A stretch of 64,000 bases of DNA from Haloimpatiens sp042688525 (GCF_042688525.2 NZ_JBHWAB010000001.1:248001-312000), one strand, 5' to 3'; shown: positions 26,277-36,076, numbered from the stretch's first letter. Notes: generated by a model not told the origin, from the sequence alone. Numbers and translations are program-made.

Positions 26277-26352
26277 TGGTCGGGGTGACAGGGCTTGAAC
26301 CTGCGGCCTCATGGTCCCAAACCACGCGCGCTCCCATCTGCGCCACACCCCG
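26277..26352 (-). tRNA. tRNA-Pro (anticodon TGG)
   Basis: A 76-nt cloverleaf on the minus strand: acceptor CGGGGTG pairing with CACCCCG, anticodon loop TTTGGGA, T-arm GGTTCAAGCCC and an encoded CCA. The anticodon TGG reads proline codons. Confidence 0.95.
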
Positions 26353-26444
26353 AAGGACAAGGAATAGTATAAATCATAAAATGTAAAATGTCAATAAAAA
26401 ACCACAAATTTTTTTAAAAAACAATAAAAAATAATATTTTTAGT

Positions 26445-26759
26445 CTATTTATTTTTCTTTTTATCACCACTACCACGAGTGGGAACAGTAGACATAACAA
26501 AACCTACAAGAATAGAAACTAAAGCAGGTGCAATTATATTGAGATATACTATATATCTAGTTTTATATAATATTAAAGCTGTCAAACCAGTGATTAAAGT
26601 AGTAGCTATAAATATGTATATTATAAATTTAGCAAAGGAATTTAAAAATTTTTCATATAATTTGTGACGTGTTGGGCCACTAATAACTTTTCTAAAGATA
26701 CCATAAGAAATAAGGATTAAGATAATATTAACAAAAGCAGAAACAAAAAAATTTTTCAA
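26445..26759 (-). CDS. Small membrane protein of unknown function
   Basis: A 104-residue protein with three hydrophobic segments (FFVSAFVNIILILISYGIF; FIIYIFIATTLITGLTALIL; YLNIIAPALVSILVGFVM) and a basic tail ending DKKKNK. It starts with TTG after a strong GGAGGTGT ribosome binding site. I do not recognise a family. It lies alone between tRNA-Pro and foldback copy 8. Confidence 0.6.
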   Translation of the reverse strand: MKNFFVSAFVNIILILISYGIFRKVISGPTRHKLYEKFLNSFAKFIIYIFIATTLITGLTALILYKTRYIVYLNIIAPALVSILVGFVMSTVPTRGSGDKKKNK

Positions 26760-26862
26760 TTAACACACCTCCAAGCTTATAATTATATTATTTACTGAAA
26801 TATCATAAAAAATGCACAGATGTTCTATGTTTTGAAGTTAATGGAATGTTTTTTATTACAAA

Positions 26863-26998
26863 CTCAACTTTGGTAGGTGAAAAATAGCCGCTACGGAAAA
26901 TGATATCTTGCTTAGAACTTGTAAACTTTGTTCAAATGTTTCTTACGCAAGATATCATTTTCTTTCGCTAAGAAGTGTTTTTTTACTGCGAAAGTTGA
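26863..26998. repeat. Foldback MITE-like element, copy 8 (internally deleted, 136 bp)
   Basis: The ends CTCAACTTTGGTAG and CTGCGAAAGTTGA and the outer arms are kept. The left central arm (AAGTTCTAAGCTTTAC region) and the tip are missing. A perfect 8-bp direct repeat ATTACAAA flanks it (26855-26862 and 26999-27006), the clearest target duplication in the window. Confidence 0.82.
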
Positions 26999-27031
26999 AT
27001 TACAAAGAAAAGGATAAGTGTATATATGCAT

Positions 27032-27084
27032 AAAAAAAGTATTAGAAGTATTGATATATTCAAAATATCGACTTCTAATACCAT
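27032..27084 (-). terminator. Terminator of murC
   Basis: GTATTAGAAGT pairs with ACTTCTAATAC, with an inner GATAT/ATATC stem. On the minus strand it is followed by TTTTTTTATG. It sits downstream of murC. Confidence 0.75.
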
Positions 27085-27164
27085 ATTTAACATTATTTTA
27101 TTATTCAATTTTGCAATATATTATTTTCCACAGAGGCTATTTTCATCTAGGAAAATTTAACTTA

Positions 27165-28541
27165 TTATTTTTGAAGAAACATTTCTCCCACTTTATATAC
27201 ATCACCAGCCCCAAGAGTCATTAATAAATCGCCAGATTGAAGTTGTGGTTTTAAGTGCTTAACAATCTCTTCAAAGCTATGAATGTTAACTGAATTGACG
27301 CCTTTTTCTTTTATTTTATCACTTAGCATTTTAGAATTTATTGTACCAGGGTCTTTTTCTCTAGCAGCATATATATCTGCTAATATTAATTGATCTGAAT
27401 CAAAAAATGAAGTTACAAAATCATCAAATAATGTAGATGTTCTTGTATATGTGTGTGGTTGAAAAACACAATATATTTTATTATGAGGATAATTTTTTGC
27501 AGCAGCCAAAGCAGCTTTTATTTCTGTAGGATGATGAGCATAATCATCAATAACAGTAATTCCATTCTTTATTCCTTTTATTTCAAATCGTCTATGAGTT
27601 CCACCGAAGTTTTCAAGCCCTTCTATTATAAATTTATTATCAATGTTTAAACTAAAAGCTGCACATATAGTTGATAAAGCATTTAATATATTATGTTTTC
27701 CTGGAACTTTTAAATTTACTGTAAATAACTTATTTTCGTTATCGTAAACATCAAAAATTCCACAGCCTTTGTCATTAAATGATATATTTTTAGCACGAAT
27801 TTGACCATTGTTTATTCCAAAACTTAAGATATTACAATTTACTTTACTTGTAATATTTCTAACATTATCATCATCGAAATTAGATATTAAAAAACCTTCT
27901 GTTGGAATTAATTTTGCAAATTTTAAAAAAGTATTTTCAATATGCTGCAAATCTCTATAAAAATCTAAATGGTCTTCTTCTATATTTAATATGACTCCTA
28001 TATAAGGATAAAATTTTAAAAATGATGCTTTATATTCACATGCTTCACTTATAAAATAGTCACTATTACCAGTTCTGACATTACCATTTATTACATCTAG
28101 TTGACCACCTACTAATATAGTGGGATCTAAATTTGCAGCTAATGTAATGTGAGATAACATGGATGTGGCGGTTGTTTTTCCATGAGTACCTGATATAGCC
28201 ACATTATATTTATGACCTTTCATGATTTGTCCTAGAAATTCAGCTCTATCCATTAGTTGAATATTTAAAGATTTTGCTTTTTGAATTTCAGGATTATTAC
28301 TAGGAATAGCTGCAGTATATACAACTAAATCAGCATCAGTAATATTATTTTCATTGTGACCTATGTAAATTTCAGCACCTTTATCCCTTAATTTATCTAT
28401 GATAGGAGAAGAATTTCTGTCTGAACCAGAAACTGTATAGTTATTTTCTAGTAGTATTTCTGCAAGGCCACTCATGCTTATACCGCCTATTCCTATAAAA
28501 TGAATTTTTTTATGTTTATCTTTTAAAAAATTAAATGACAT
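27165..28541 (-). CDS. murC: UDP-N-acetylmuramate-L-alanine ligase
   Basis: Adds L-alanine to UDP-MurNAc using ATP, the first amino-acid step of peptidoglycan precursor synthesis in the cytoplasm. The 458-residue protein has the N-terminal Rossmann motif IHFIGIGGISMSGLAE, the ATP loop SGTHGKTTATSML near residue 110, NIEEDHLDFY, and the C-terminal VIDDYAHHPTEI segment. The open frame begins at a GTG inside the ribosome binding site AAGGAGTG, so the ATG at 28541 is chosen. It is divergent from purR. Confidence 0.96.
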   Translation of the reverse strand: MSFNFLKDKHKKIHFIGIGGISMSGLAEILLENNYTVSGSDRNSSPIIDKLRDKGAEIYIGHNENNITDADLVVYTAAIPSNNPEIQKAKSLNIQLMDRAEFLGQIMKGHKYNVAISGTHGKTTATSMLSHITLAANLDPTILVGGQLDVINGNVRTGNSDYFISEACEYKASFLKFYPYIGVILNIEEDHLDFYRDLQHIENTFLKFAKLIPTEGFLISNFDDDNVRNITSKVNCNILSFGINNGQIRAKNISFNDKGCGIFDVYDNENKLFTVNLKVPGKHNILNALSTICAAFSLNIDNKFIIEGLENFGGTHRRFEIKGIKNGITVIDDYAHHPTEIKAALAAAKNYPHNKIYCVFQPHTYTRTSTLFDDFVTSFFDSDQLILADIYAAREKDPGTINSKMLSDKIKEKGVNSVNIHSFEEIVKHLKPQLQSGDLLMTLGAGDVYKVGEMFLQK

Positions 28542-28745
28542 AATAATCACTCCTTAAAAACACTATATTTTAAATTATATACAAAAATTCTTTAAAACGA
28601 TACAAAAATATAGATATCAAATATAAAATTTATATTTTTCTTTGAATATAATTGTATTGATTTTGTAAATAATTTAGAATAGAATATGAATAATAAGATA
28701 TATTATGAAAATAAAATTCGTAAAATTTAGAATATAGGTGATTAT

Positions 28746-29561
28746 ATGAAGAAATTAAGTAGAAACCAAAGAGTAATAGCTATTACAAAAATGTTAACAG
28801 ATAATCCTAACAAAATCATAAATTTGAATACATTTACAGAAAAATTTAATGCGGCAAAGTCTTCTATAAGTGAGGATTTAGTTATTGTTAGGGAAATTTT
28901 GAAAGAACTTAATATGGGAAATATTGAAACAATATCTGGTGCTGCAGGCGGGGTTAAGTATATTTGCAATATTTCTGATGAAGAGAAAAGACTATTTATA
29001 GATGAACTATGCCAATTATTAAAAGACAAAGAGAGAGTTATACCAGGGAATTTTATATATATGACTGATATAATGTATAATCCTCAAATAGTATATAAGG
29101 CAGGAATTATTTTAGCATCTGCTTTTAGTAATATGGACATTGATTATGTAGTTACAGTAGAAACTAAAGGTATACCTCTTGCATATGAGGTAGCTAGAAT
29201 GTTAGGGGTACAATTAGTTATAGTAAGGCATGATACAAAGGTTACAGAGGGAACTACAGTAAGTATTAATTATATATCTGGTTCTAGTAGAAGAATACAA
29301 ACAATGTCACTTTCTAAAAAAGCTATGAAAAAAGGAAGTAAGTGTATATTTATTGATGACTTTATGAAAGCTGGAGGGACTGCTTTAGGAATAGTAGATT
29401 TATTGAAAGAATTTGAAAGTGAACTTTTAGGAATAGCAGTTTTAATTGATAATGTGGGTACTCCTAAAAAAATGGTAAATAAGTATTTATCCCTTATAGA
29501 ACTAAGCGGAATAGATGAAAATGGTAGTGTTAAAATAAGTCCATCTAAGTTCATAAAATGA
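28746..29561 (+). CDS. purR: Purine operon repressor
   Basis: A 271-residue regulator with an N-terminal winged helix (KLSRNQRVIAITKMLTDNP) and a phosphoribosyltransferase-like domain carrying the PRPP motif CIFIDDFMKAGGTALG near residues 200-215. In Bacillus, PurR represses purine genes and PRPP releases it. The position before spoVG, glmU and prs (the PRPP maker) matches Bacillus synteny; yabJ, which sits between purR and spoVG there, is absent. The ATG follows TAGGTGATT. Confidence 0.93.
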   Translation: MKKLSRNQRVIAITKMLTDNPNKIINLNTFTEKFNAAKSSISEDLVIVREILKELNMGNIETISGAAGGVKYICNISDEEKRLFIDELCQLLKDKERVIPGNFIYMTDIMYNPQIVYKAGIILASAFSNMDIDYVVTVETKGIPLAYEVARMLGVQLVIVRHDTKVTEGTTVSINYISGSSRRIQTMSLSKKAMKKGSKCIFIDDFMKAGGTALGIVDLLKEFESELLGIAVLIDNVGTPKKMVNKYLSLIELSGIDENGSVKISPSKFIK

Positions 29562-29620
29562 TGGAATGAAATACAAAAATTGAAATTTTCAAAAAAATCA
29601 ATATTTTTTTGAATATTTAG

Positions 29621-29650
29621 AAGGAAATTTGAAAATAATAGAGAATTAAT
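29621..29650 (+). promoter_or_regulatory. Probable sigma-H promoter of spoVG
   Basis: AAGGAAATT (29621-29629) and GAGAATTAAT (29641-29650) closely match the sigma-H pattern RNAGGAWWW and RNNGAATWW with the expected spacing, 34 bp upstream of the spoVG start. spoVG is a known sigma-H target in Bacillus. Confidence 0.75.
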
Positions 29651-29683
29651 AACATAGTTAAAACATCTTGGAGGTGGATTTTT

Positions 29684-29992
29684 ATGCAAGTTACAGACGT
29701 TAGGATTAGAAAAATTGCTGCAGAGGGAAAGATGAAGGCGATAGTTTCCGTAACTTTTGATAATGAATTTGTTGTTCATGATATCAAAGTTATAGAGGGT
29801 AAAAATGGTCTCTTCATAGCTATGCCTAGCAGAAAAACACCAGATGGAGAATTTAAAGATATAGCTCATCCAATTAATACTGACACAAGACAAAAAATTC
29901 AAAAAGCTATCTTAGATCAATATGAGAAAGCTAAGAGTGAAGAAATCAATAAAGTTGAAAATAATATTGAAAATAACGTAGAAGAAGAATAA
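29684..29992 (+). CDS. spoVG: Septation/RNA-binding regulator SpoVG
   Basis: A 102-residue protein matching SpoVG throughout (MQVTDVRIRKIAAEGKMKAIVSV... GLFIAMPSRKTPDGEFKDIAHPI). It is known as a nucleic-acid-binding regulator of asymmetric septation, capsule and virulence genes. The C-terminal tail is acidic and Asn-rich (INKVENNIENNVEEE). TTGGAGGTGG precedes the ATG, and a sigma-H promoter lies upstream. A terminator separates it from glmU. Confidence 0.97.
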   Translation: MQVTDVRIRKIAAEGKMKAIVSVTFDNEFVVHDIKVIEGKNGLFIAMPSRKTPDGEFKDIAHPINTDTRQKIQKAILDQYEKAKSEEINKVENNIENNVEEE

Positions 29993-30024
29993 AAAGGGGT
30001 TTTTAACTCCTTTTTGTTTTTTTG
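29990..30024 (+). terminator. Terminator of spoVG
   Basis: AAAAAGGGGTT pairs with AACTCCTTTTT and is followed by GTTTTTTTG. Confidence 0.75.
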
Positions 30025-30154
30025 TCAATATAAAATATTGAAAATGTCTTTGGCTATGTTGCAAATAATTACTGTTTAAAATATAATAATAAGTGGTGTT
30101 TTAAAGAATTTTGTAGAATTATATAAGAATATATACCTAAAAGAGGTGTTGCAA

Positions 30155-31525
30155 TTGTATAAATGTGCTATAATATTAGCGGCAGGAAAAGGGAAAAGAA
30201 TGAAATCTGATCTGCCAAAAGTGATTCATAAAGTATGTAATAAAGAAATGGTTAATCATGTAATAGACACTATGAGAAAGGCTAATATAGAAGATGTAAA
30301 TGTAGTAATAGGTAAGAGTGCAGAAAAAGTGAAAAGTGCTACACAAAATAGACATGTTGTATACTCTTTTCAAAAAGAGCAATTAGGTACAGGTCATGCG
30401 GTAATGTGTACAAAAGAATTTTTAGAGGGTAAAAGTGGAACAGTAGCCATTTTTACAGGAGATGCACCGCTTATTAGACCAGAGACAGTAAAAAAGCTTA
30501 TTAAATATCATGAGGAAAATGAGTTTAGTGCAACAATACTTACTTCAAAAGTTGATGAACCAGCAGAATATGGAAGAATAATAAGAAACAATATCAACGA
30601 AGTAGAAAAGATAGTAGAGTTCAAGGACTGTAATGAAGAAGAAGTAAAAATAAATGAAATTAACTCAGGTATGTATTGCTTTGATATTGAGGATTTATTA
30701 TCTTCTCTCAATAGATTAAATAACAATAATGCTCAAGGAGAATATTATTTAACTGATGTAATTTCTATATTGAAAAAAGAAAGTAAAAAAGTTGGTGCTA
30801 TAGATACAACATTTGAAGAAACTTTAGGAGTAAATTCTAGAGTTCAACTTTCAGAAGTTGAGAAAATAATGAGAAAAAGAATAAATAATTATCATATGGA
30901 AAATGGTGTTACAATAATAGATCCAAATAATACGTATATAGGACCAGATGTAGAAATAGGAAATGATACTATAATTTATCCTGGAAATGTATTAGAAGGA
31001 AATACAAATATAGGAAAATCATGTATGATATATCCTAATTCTAGAATAAATGATAGTATTATCGAAAATAATGTGACTATCCAAAATTCAGTTATTCTAG
31101 AGAGTAAAATAGGCGAAAGTACTACAGTAGGTCCATTTGCATATATAAGACCTCAAAGTAATATTGGAAAGTCAACTAGAATAGGTGATTTTGTTGAGAT
31201 AAAAAAATCTAGCATAGGTGATGGTACAAAAGTATCTCATTTAACATATATAGGTGATGCTGAAGTAGGAAGTGGATGTAACTTCGGATGTGGAACAGTT
31301 GTTGTTAATTACGATGGTAAAAATAAATATAAAACTGTAATAGGAAACAATGCTTTTATAGGATGCAATACAAATTTAGTCTCTCCAGTTGTTGTAAATG
31401 ATAATTCTTATATAGCAGCAGGTTCTACAATTACTGATGAAGTTCCTGAAAAGGCTTTAGCTATAGCAAGAGCTAAACAAGTAAATAAAGAAGGCTGGGT
31501 GGATAAGAAAGGCGTCTGGAAATAA
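30155..31525 (+). CDS. glmU: Bifunctional UDP-GlcNAc pyrophosphorylase / GlcN-1-P acetyltransferase
   Basis: Makes UDP-N-acetylglucosamine for cell wall synthesis by two steps. The N-terminal uridyltransferase domain has IILAAGKGKRMKSDLPKVIH. The C-terminal left-handed beta-helix carries hexapeptide repeats (IGNDTIIYPGNV, GPFAYIRPQSNIG) and the acetyl-CoA site region NYDGKNKYKT. The 456-457 residue length is usual. The frame opens at GTG 30146 within the ribosome binding site AGAGGTG; TTG 30155 gives better spacing. prs follows after 19 bp. Confidence 0.96.
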   Translation: MYKCAIILAAGKGKRMKSDLPKVIHKVCNKEMVNHVIDTMRKANIEDVNVVIGKSAEKVKSATQNRHVVYSFQKEQLGTGHAVMCTKEFLEGKSGTVAIFTGDAPLIRPETVKKLIKYHEENEFSATILTSKVDEPAEYGRIIRNNINEVEKIVEFKDCNEEEVKINEINSGMYCFDIEDLLSSLNRLNNNNAQGEYYLTDVISILKKESKKVGAIDTTFEETLGVNSRVQLSEVEKIMRKRINNYHMENGVTIIDPNNTYIGPDVEIGNDTIIYPGNVLEGNTNIGKSCMIYPNSRINDSIIENNVTIQNSVILESKIGESTTVGPFAYIRPQSNIGKSTRIGDFVEIKKSSIGDGTKVSHLTYIGDAEVGSGCNFGCGTVVVNYDGKNKYKTVIGNNAFIGCNTNLVSPVVVNDNSYIAAGSTITDEVPEKALAIARAKQVNKEGWVDKKGVWK

Positions 31526-31544
31526 TTTTAAGGAGGTTTATATA

Positions 31545-32504
31545 ATGATAACCCATGGCAAAAATATTAAAATTTTTACAGGAAACTCTAATCCCAAACT
31601 TGCAGAAGAAATAGCTGATATTTTAGGTGTTAAAGTTGGGGATGCACAAGTTTCAACTTTTAGTGACGGTGAAATCTCCGTAAATATAGGTGAAACAGTA
31701 AGAGGTGCTGATGTATTTGTTGTTCAATCTACAAATGCTCCAGTGAATGATAATTTAATGGAGCTTTTAATAATGATAGATGCTTTTAAGAGAGCGTCTG
31801 CAGGTAGAATAACAGCTGTTATTCCTTACTATGGATATGCAAGACAAGATAGAAAAGCTAAGGCTAGAGATCCAATTACAGCAAAATTAGTAGCAGATTT
31901 ATTAACAGCTGCAGGTGCAGATAGAGTACTTACAATGGATTTACATGCAGCTCAAATACAAGGATATTTTAATATACCAGTAGATCACCTACTAGGAGCA
32001 CCACTTTTATCAAAATATTTTATAGAGCAAGGATTTAAGGATCAAGAAGATGTAGTAGTAGTTTCACCAGATCTTGGTAGTGTTGCTAGATCAAGAAAGT
32101 TTGCAGATATGCTTCACTGTCCAATAGCTATAATTGATAAAAGAAGACCAAAAGCTAACGTATCAGAGGTTATGAATGTCATAGGTGATATTAAAGATAA
32201 GAAAGTTATATTAATTGATGATATGATAGATACAGCAGGTACAATAACTAATGGTGCAAATGCATTAGTAAAATTAGGAGCTAAAGAAGTATATGCTTGT
32301 TGTAGTCACGCTGTTTTATCTGGACCAGCAATAGAAAGAATAGAAAAATCAGTGATAAAAGAATTAGTAATGTTAAATACTATTGATTTACCACAGGATA
32401 AAAAATTAGATAAATTTAAGACATTATCAGTTGCTGCTTTATTAGCTGAAGCAATAAGAAGAATATATGAAGATATATCAGTTAGTAAATTATTTGGAAA
32501 CTAA
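31545..32504 (+). CDS. prs: Ribose-phosphate pyrophosphokinase
   Basis: Makes PRPP from ribose-5-phosphate and ATP for nucleotide, histidine and tryptophan synthesis. The 319-residue protein has FSDGEISVNI, the class I segment YYGYARQDRK, the MDLHAAQIQGYF motif and the PRPP loop VILIDDMIDTAGT. AAGGAGG precedes the ATG. It is probably co-transcribed with glmU, as in Bacillus. Confidence 0.97.
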   Translation: MITHGKNIKIFTGNSNPKLAEEIADILGVKVGDAQVSTFSDGEISVNIGETVRGADVFVVQSTNAPVNDNLMELLIMIDAFKRASAGRITAVIPYYGYARQDRKAKARDPITAKLVADLLTAAGADRVLTMDLHAAQIQGYFNIPVDHLLGAPLLSKYFIEQGFKDQEDVVVVSPDLGSVARSRKFADMLHCPIAIIDKRRPKANVSEVMNVIGDIKDKKVILIDDMIDTAGTITNGANALVKLGAKEVYACCSHAVLSGPAIERIEKSVIKELVMLNTIDLPQDKKLDKFKTLSVAALLAEAIRRIYEDISVSKLFGN

Positions 32505-32547
32505 TTAATACATAAAATATGTTTCTTTATTAAATAATATATAGTAG

Positions 32548-32602
32548 AGATAGGCGTGTGATATTATACATACAATATATAATATTGCATGCCTATTTGT
32601 AT
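32548..32602 (+). terminator. Terminator of glmU-prs
   Basis: GATAGGCGTG and GCATGCCTATT form the base of the stem, with a second ATATTAT/ATAATAT stem above. The T run is short. Confidence 0.6.
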
Positions 32603-32709
32603 ATATAGTAAAAAAATTGTAACATTTTTATTAACTGTATAAACAAATTTAATTTATGTGGTAAATTAAAGATAATACTTATTTTAATAGTGTTTTGGAG
32701 GGATATAGT

Positions 32710-33396
32710 ATGGAAGGAACAATGGGTAAAATTTTAGTTGTTGATGATGATGAAAATATATGTGAAGTAATAAAAATGTATTTGGAAAGTGCAGGTTATT
32801 CAACTAGACTTGCTTATGATGGCAAGAGTGCAGAAGAAAAATTTTCAGAGTACAAACCTGATTTAGTATTATTAGATATTATGATACCCAATATAGACGG
32901 AATTGATGTTTTAAAATGGATAAGAAAAGAACATGAGACACCAGTTATTATGATTACGGCAAAAGGAGAAACTTTTGATAAAGTATTAGGATTAGAATTA
33001 GGTGCAGATGATTATATAGTTAAACCATTTGAACCTAAAGAAATGCTTGCTAGAGTTAAAGCAGTTCTTAGAAGATATAATGTGGATAATATCAATAAAG
33101 AAGTTTTATCTTTTGATAATTTAACAGTAGATATTAATTCATATAAGGTTATTTATAAAGAACAAGACATAAAAATGCCACCAAAAGAATTTGAACTGTT
33201 ATATTATTTAGCAAGTAATAAGAATAGAGTTTTTACTAGAGAACAGTTGTTGTGTGAAGTTTGGGGATACGATTATCCTGGAGATTCAAGAACAGTAGAT
33301 GTTCATGTAAAAAGATTAAGAGAAAAATTAGAAGGAGGATCAAATTGGAAGATAGAAACGGTTTGGGGAGTTGGTTATAAATTTGAGGTGAACTAA
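32710..33396 (+). CDS. OmpR-family response regulator
   Basis: A 229-residue two-component regulator. The receiver domain has the acidic pair VDDDEN, phospho-acceptor Asp56 in LVLLDIMIPN, Thr in MITAK and Lys in YIVKPF. The C-terminal winged helix (EVLSFDNLTV to WGVGYKFEVN) is the OmpR/PhoB type. The longest frame opens with a TTG inside TTGGAGGG, so the ATG at 32710 is chosen. The kinase gene starts at the base after its stop codon. Confidence 0.92.
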   Translation: MEGTMGKILVVDDDENICEVIKMYLESAGYSTRLAYDGKSAEEKFSEYKPDLVLLDIMIPNIDGIDVLKWIRKEHETPVIMITAKGETFDKVLGLELGADDYIVKPFEPKEMLARVKAVLRRYNVDNINKEVLSFDNLTVDINSYKVIYKEQDIKMPPKEFELLYYLASNKNRVFTREQLLCEVWGYDYPGDSRTVDVHVKRLREKLEGGSNWKIETVWGVGYKFEVN

Positions 33397-34806
33397 ATGA
33401 GAAAAAAAGGATTATTTTCAAAAATGGTAGCTACGTATACCATTATAATTGCTATTAGTTTTTCTATACTTGCTACAGTATTGTCGTTATGGTTTGAAAA
33501 TTATTATTTCGGACAAAAAAGAAATGAATTGATGGCAAAAGCAAAACTTATAGGAACTTCTGCTATTCAATATATGTATGGAGATATATCTACATTTGAG
33601 ATAAATAAGCAGTTAGAGCTTATAGGAGATTATCTTAATGTAGATATTTGGCTTTCTGATAAGTATGGATATATTTATGCTGTATCTAACAATAAGTATA
33701 GAAATATAGAAGGAAAGCAAATTTTAGCTGATGATTTAGGAAAATTGAGACAGAAAAAAATTGTAGAAAAAAGAGGTACTTATGAAAATATATTTTCACA
33801 GCCTGTTCATACATTGGAGATACCAATAACCTACAGAGATAATTTTAAAGGAACAATTATAATGCATATGTCATTAGAAGGCATAGATGAAGCTTTAAAA
33901 AGTGTATATAGAATAATATGGATTTCTGCTGTATTAGCAATAATAATATCATCTATAGTTATTTATTATTTTTCTCAAAGAATAATTATTAAACCGTTAT
34001 CAAAAATTAATACTGTAGCTGAGAAAATATCAAAAGGTGAAGTTGATAAAAGAGTCCACATAAAATCTAATGATGAAATAGGGGAACTTGCAAATTCCTT
34101 TAATTCTATGGCTAATTCTTTAGAGAAAGTAGACAAAAACAGAAGGTTATTTATATCCAATGTTTCACATGAGATTAGATCGCCTATAACATCTATTAAG
34201 GGATTTATTGGAGGTATATTGGATGGTATAATACCAGCAGAAAAGCAAACTAATTATTTATCAATAGCATACGAAGAGATTCAAAGACTAACAAGGCTTG
34301 TTAACGATCTTTTGGATTTATCAGCTATAGAATCAGGCAGATTCACAATGAAAGTTCAACAGTTAAATTTAAATGAAATTATGAGATTAGTTGTTATAAA
34401 ATTTGAAACTAAAATAAGAAATAAGAATTTAAAAGTAGATGTTTGTTTTGAAAAAGAGGAAGATTATGTTATTGCAGATAGAGATAGATTAATACAAATT
34501 ATAACTAATATACTAGACAACGCTATTAAGTATGTTAATGATGGAGGTAAGATAAATATATCCACTAAAACAAAGGGAAAGAAGTCTTATGTAACAATTT
34601 TTAATAGTGGTCCAGCTATAGAAGAAGAGGATTTAAAACATGTATGGGATAGATTTTATAAAGCTGATAAGGCAAGATCATCTAAAATTAGTACAGGATT
34701 AGGCTTATCCATAGTGAGAAGTTTGTTAACACAACTTGGTGAAGATATTTGGGTTGAAAATAGGGATAAAGGAGTAGCGTTTACATTTACATTAACTAGA
34801 AGTTAA
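33397..34806 (+). CDS. Sensor histidine kinase
   Basis: A 469-residue membrane kinase. Transmembrane segments lie at about residues 10-32 and 170-192, with a 135-residue extracellular sensor between. A HAMP linker (QRIIIKPLSKINTVAEKIS), a HisKA domain with His258 in NVSHEIRSPI and a HATPase domain (DNAIKYVNDGG, STGLGLSIV) follow. The ATG directly abuts the TAA of the response regulator, so the two are translationally coupled. The signal is unknown, though the HtrA gene behind suggests envelope stress. Confidence 0.92.
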   Translation: MRKKGLFSKMVATYTIIIAISFSILATVLSLWFENYYFGQKRNELMAKAKLIGTSAIQYMYGDISTFEINKQLELIGDYLNVDIWLSDKYGYIYAVSNNKYRNIEGKQILADDLGKLRQKKIVEKRGTYENIFSQPVHTLEIPITYRDNFKGTIIMHMSLEGIDEALKSVYRIIWISAVLAIIISSIVIYYFSQRIIIKPLSKINTVAEKISKGEVDKRVHIKSNDEIGELANSFNSMANSLEKVDKNRRLFISNVSHEIRSPITSIKGFIGGILDGIIPAEKQTNYLSIAYEEIQRLTRLVNDLLDLSAIESGRFTMKVQQLNLNEIMRLVVIKFETKIRNKNLKVDVCFEKEEDYVIADRDRLIQIITNILDNAIKYVNDGGKINISTKTKGKKSYVTIFNSGPAIEEEDLKHVWDRFYKADKARSSKISTGLGLSIVRSLLTQLGEDIWVENRDKGVAFTFTLTRS

Positions 34807-34898
34807 AATATACTTACAATTCATTAATATTGAATTAACATATTTTCAATATAATAATTTTAAATAGAATATTTTTATTAGAGTGAGAGGTGTTAAAC

Positions 34899-36068
34899 AT
34901 GAATGACGATTATAAGGAAGTGAATGACACCATATGGGCAGATGTTGAAAAAAAGGATGGGTGTATAAATTTTAGAAGAAATAGAAAACGTAGATTTACA
35001 ATAATATTTTTTAGAAGTATAGTATTTATTTTAATAGCTATAATTTCAGGAATATTATCAGCAAATTATTTTATCAATAAAAAATATCCCGAGGTAGTAG
35101 AAAGTTATGAAAATAAAACATCAAATAGTAAAAATAATATATCAGTACAAAGTAAGCCTATAAAACAAAACGCTATAACTACAGTGGCAGAGGTAGTAGG
35201 ACCGGCGGTTGTAGCTATAAGTAATAAAGCAGAAGGTTTTTTTGGAAATGTAAGTAAAGGAACTGGTTCAGGAATAATTTTTGATGAAAAAGGATATATA
35301 GTTACTAATTATCATGTAATAGAAGGTGCGAGTACTATAACCATTAAATTATCAAGTGGTAAACAGTTAACTGCCAAAGTTATAGGTAAAGATCCTAAAT
35401 CAGATTTAGCAGTTATTAAAGTTGAGGCAAGAAATTTACCTGTGGCTAAATTTGGAGATTCTTCTAAAGTTCGAGTAGGAGATTTAGCTATAGCTATTGG
35501 AAATCCTTTAGGAGAAGAATTTGCAGGTTCTGTTACTTCTGGGATAATTAGTGCATTAAATAGAACTTTACGAGTTGGAGAATCAGTATATAAAGTTATT
35601 CAGACAGATGCAGCAATCAATCCTGGTAATAGTGGGGGAGCATTATGTAATGAAAGAGGAGAAGTAATAGGAATAAATAGTTTAAAAATAAATTCTAAAT
35701 ATGATGCTGAAGGAATGGGATTTGCTATAGGAAGTAATGAGGCAAAACATATAATTGATGAACTTATGAAACATGGAAGAATTTCAAGACCTATTATAGG
35801 AATATATGGAGGAACAGCTAATCCAAAAGCAACAAATGGAGTAGAAGGTATATTTGTAACTAAAGTTATACCTGGAACAGGTGCGGATAAGGTTGGGATA
35901 AGGCCATCAGATATAATTATTGAGTTCGATAATAAAAAGGTAAAAGAATTTGGTCAGCTATCAGAAATTTTAGAGAAACATAAAGTTGGAGATAGAGTTA
36001 CCTGTAAAGTGTGGAGAAATGGTAAAATCCATAATATGAAAATACGATTAACAGAAATACAATATTAG
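34899..36068 (+). CDS. HtrA/DegP-like membrane-anchored serine protease with PDZ domain
   Basis: A 389-residue protein that should degrade or refold damaged proteins outside the membrane. A single N-terminal transmembrane helix (IVFILIAIISGILSANYF) anchors it. The trypsin-like domain has His139 (TNYHVIEG), Asp169 (KSDLAVIKV) and Ser245 (NPGNSGGAL), a complete triad. A PDZ domain fills residues about 300-385. It lies 92 bp after the kinase gene and may be in that regulon. The longest frame opens at a GTG in GAGAGGTG; the ATG at 34899 is better. Confidence 0.93.
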   Translation: MNDDYKEVNDTIWADVEKKDGCINFRRNRKRRFTIIFFRSIVFILIAIISGILSANYFINKKYPEVVESYENKTSNSKNNISVQSKPIKQNAITTVAEVVGPAVVAISNKAEGFFGNVSKGTGSGIIFDEKGYIVTNYHVIEGASTITIKLSSGKQLTAKVIGKDPKSDLAVIKVEARNLPVAKFGDSSKVRVGDLAIAIGNPLGEEFAGSVTSGIISALNRTLRVGESVYKVIQTDAAINPGNSGGALCNERGEVIGINSLKINSKYDAEGMGFAIGSNEAKHIIDELMKHGRISRPIIGIYGGTANPKATNGVEGIFVTKVIPGTGADKVGIRPSDIIIEFDNKKVKEFGQLSEILEKHKVGDRVTCKVWRNGKIHNMKIRLTEIQY

Positions 36069-36076
36069 TTTATAAA

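Noticed and set aside
26124..26360. Minus-strand frame of 78 codons over tRNA-Pro and foldback copy 7
   Set aside because: It lies fully across a tRNA gene and a palindromic repeat, so it is a shadow frame.
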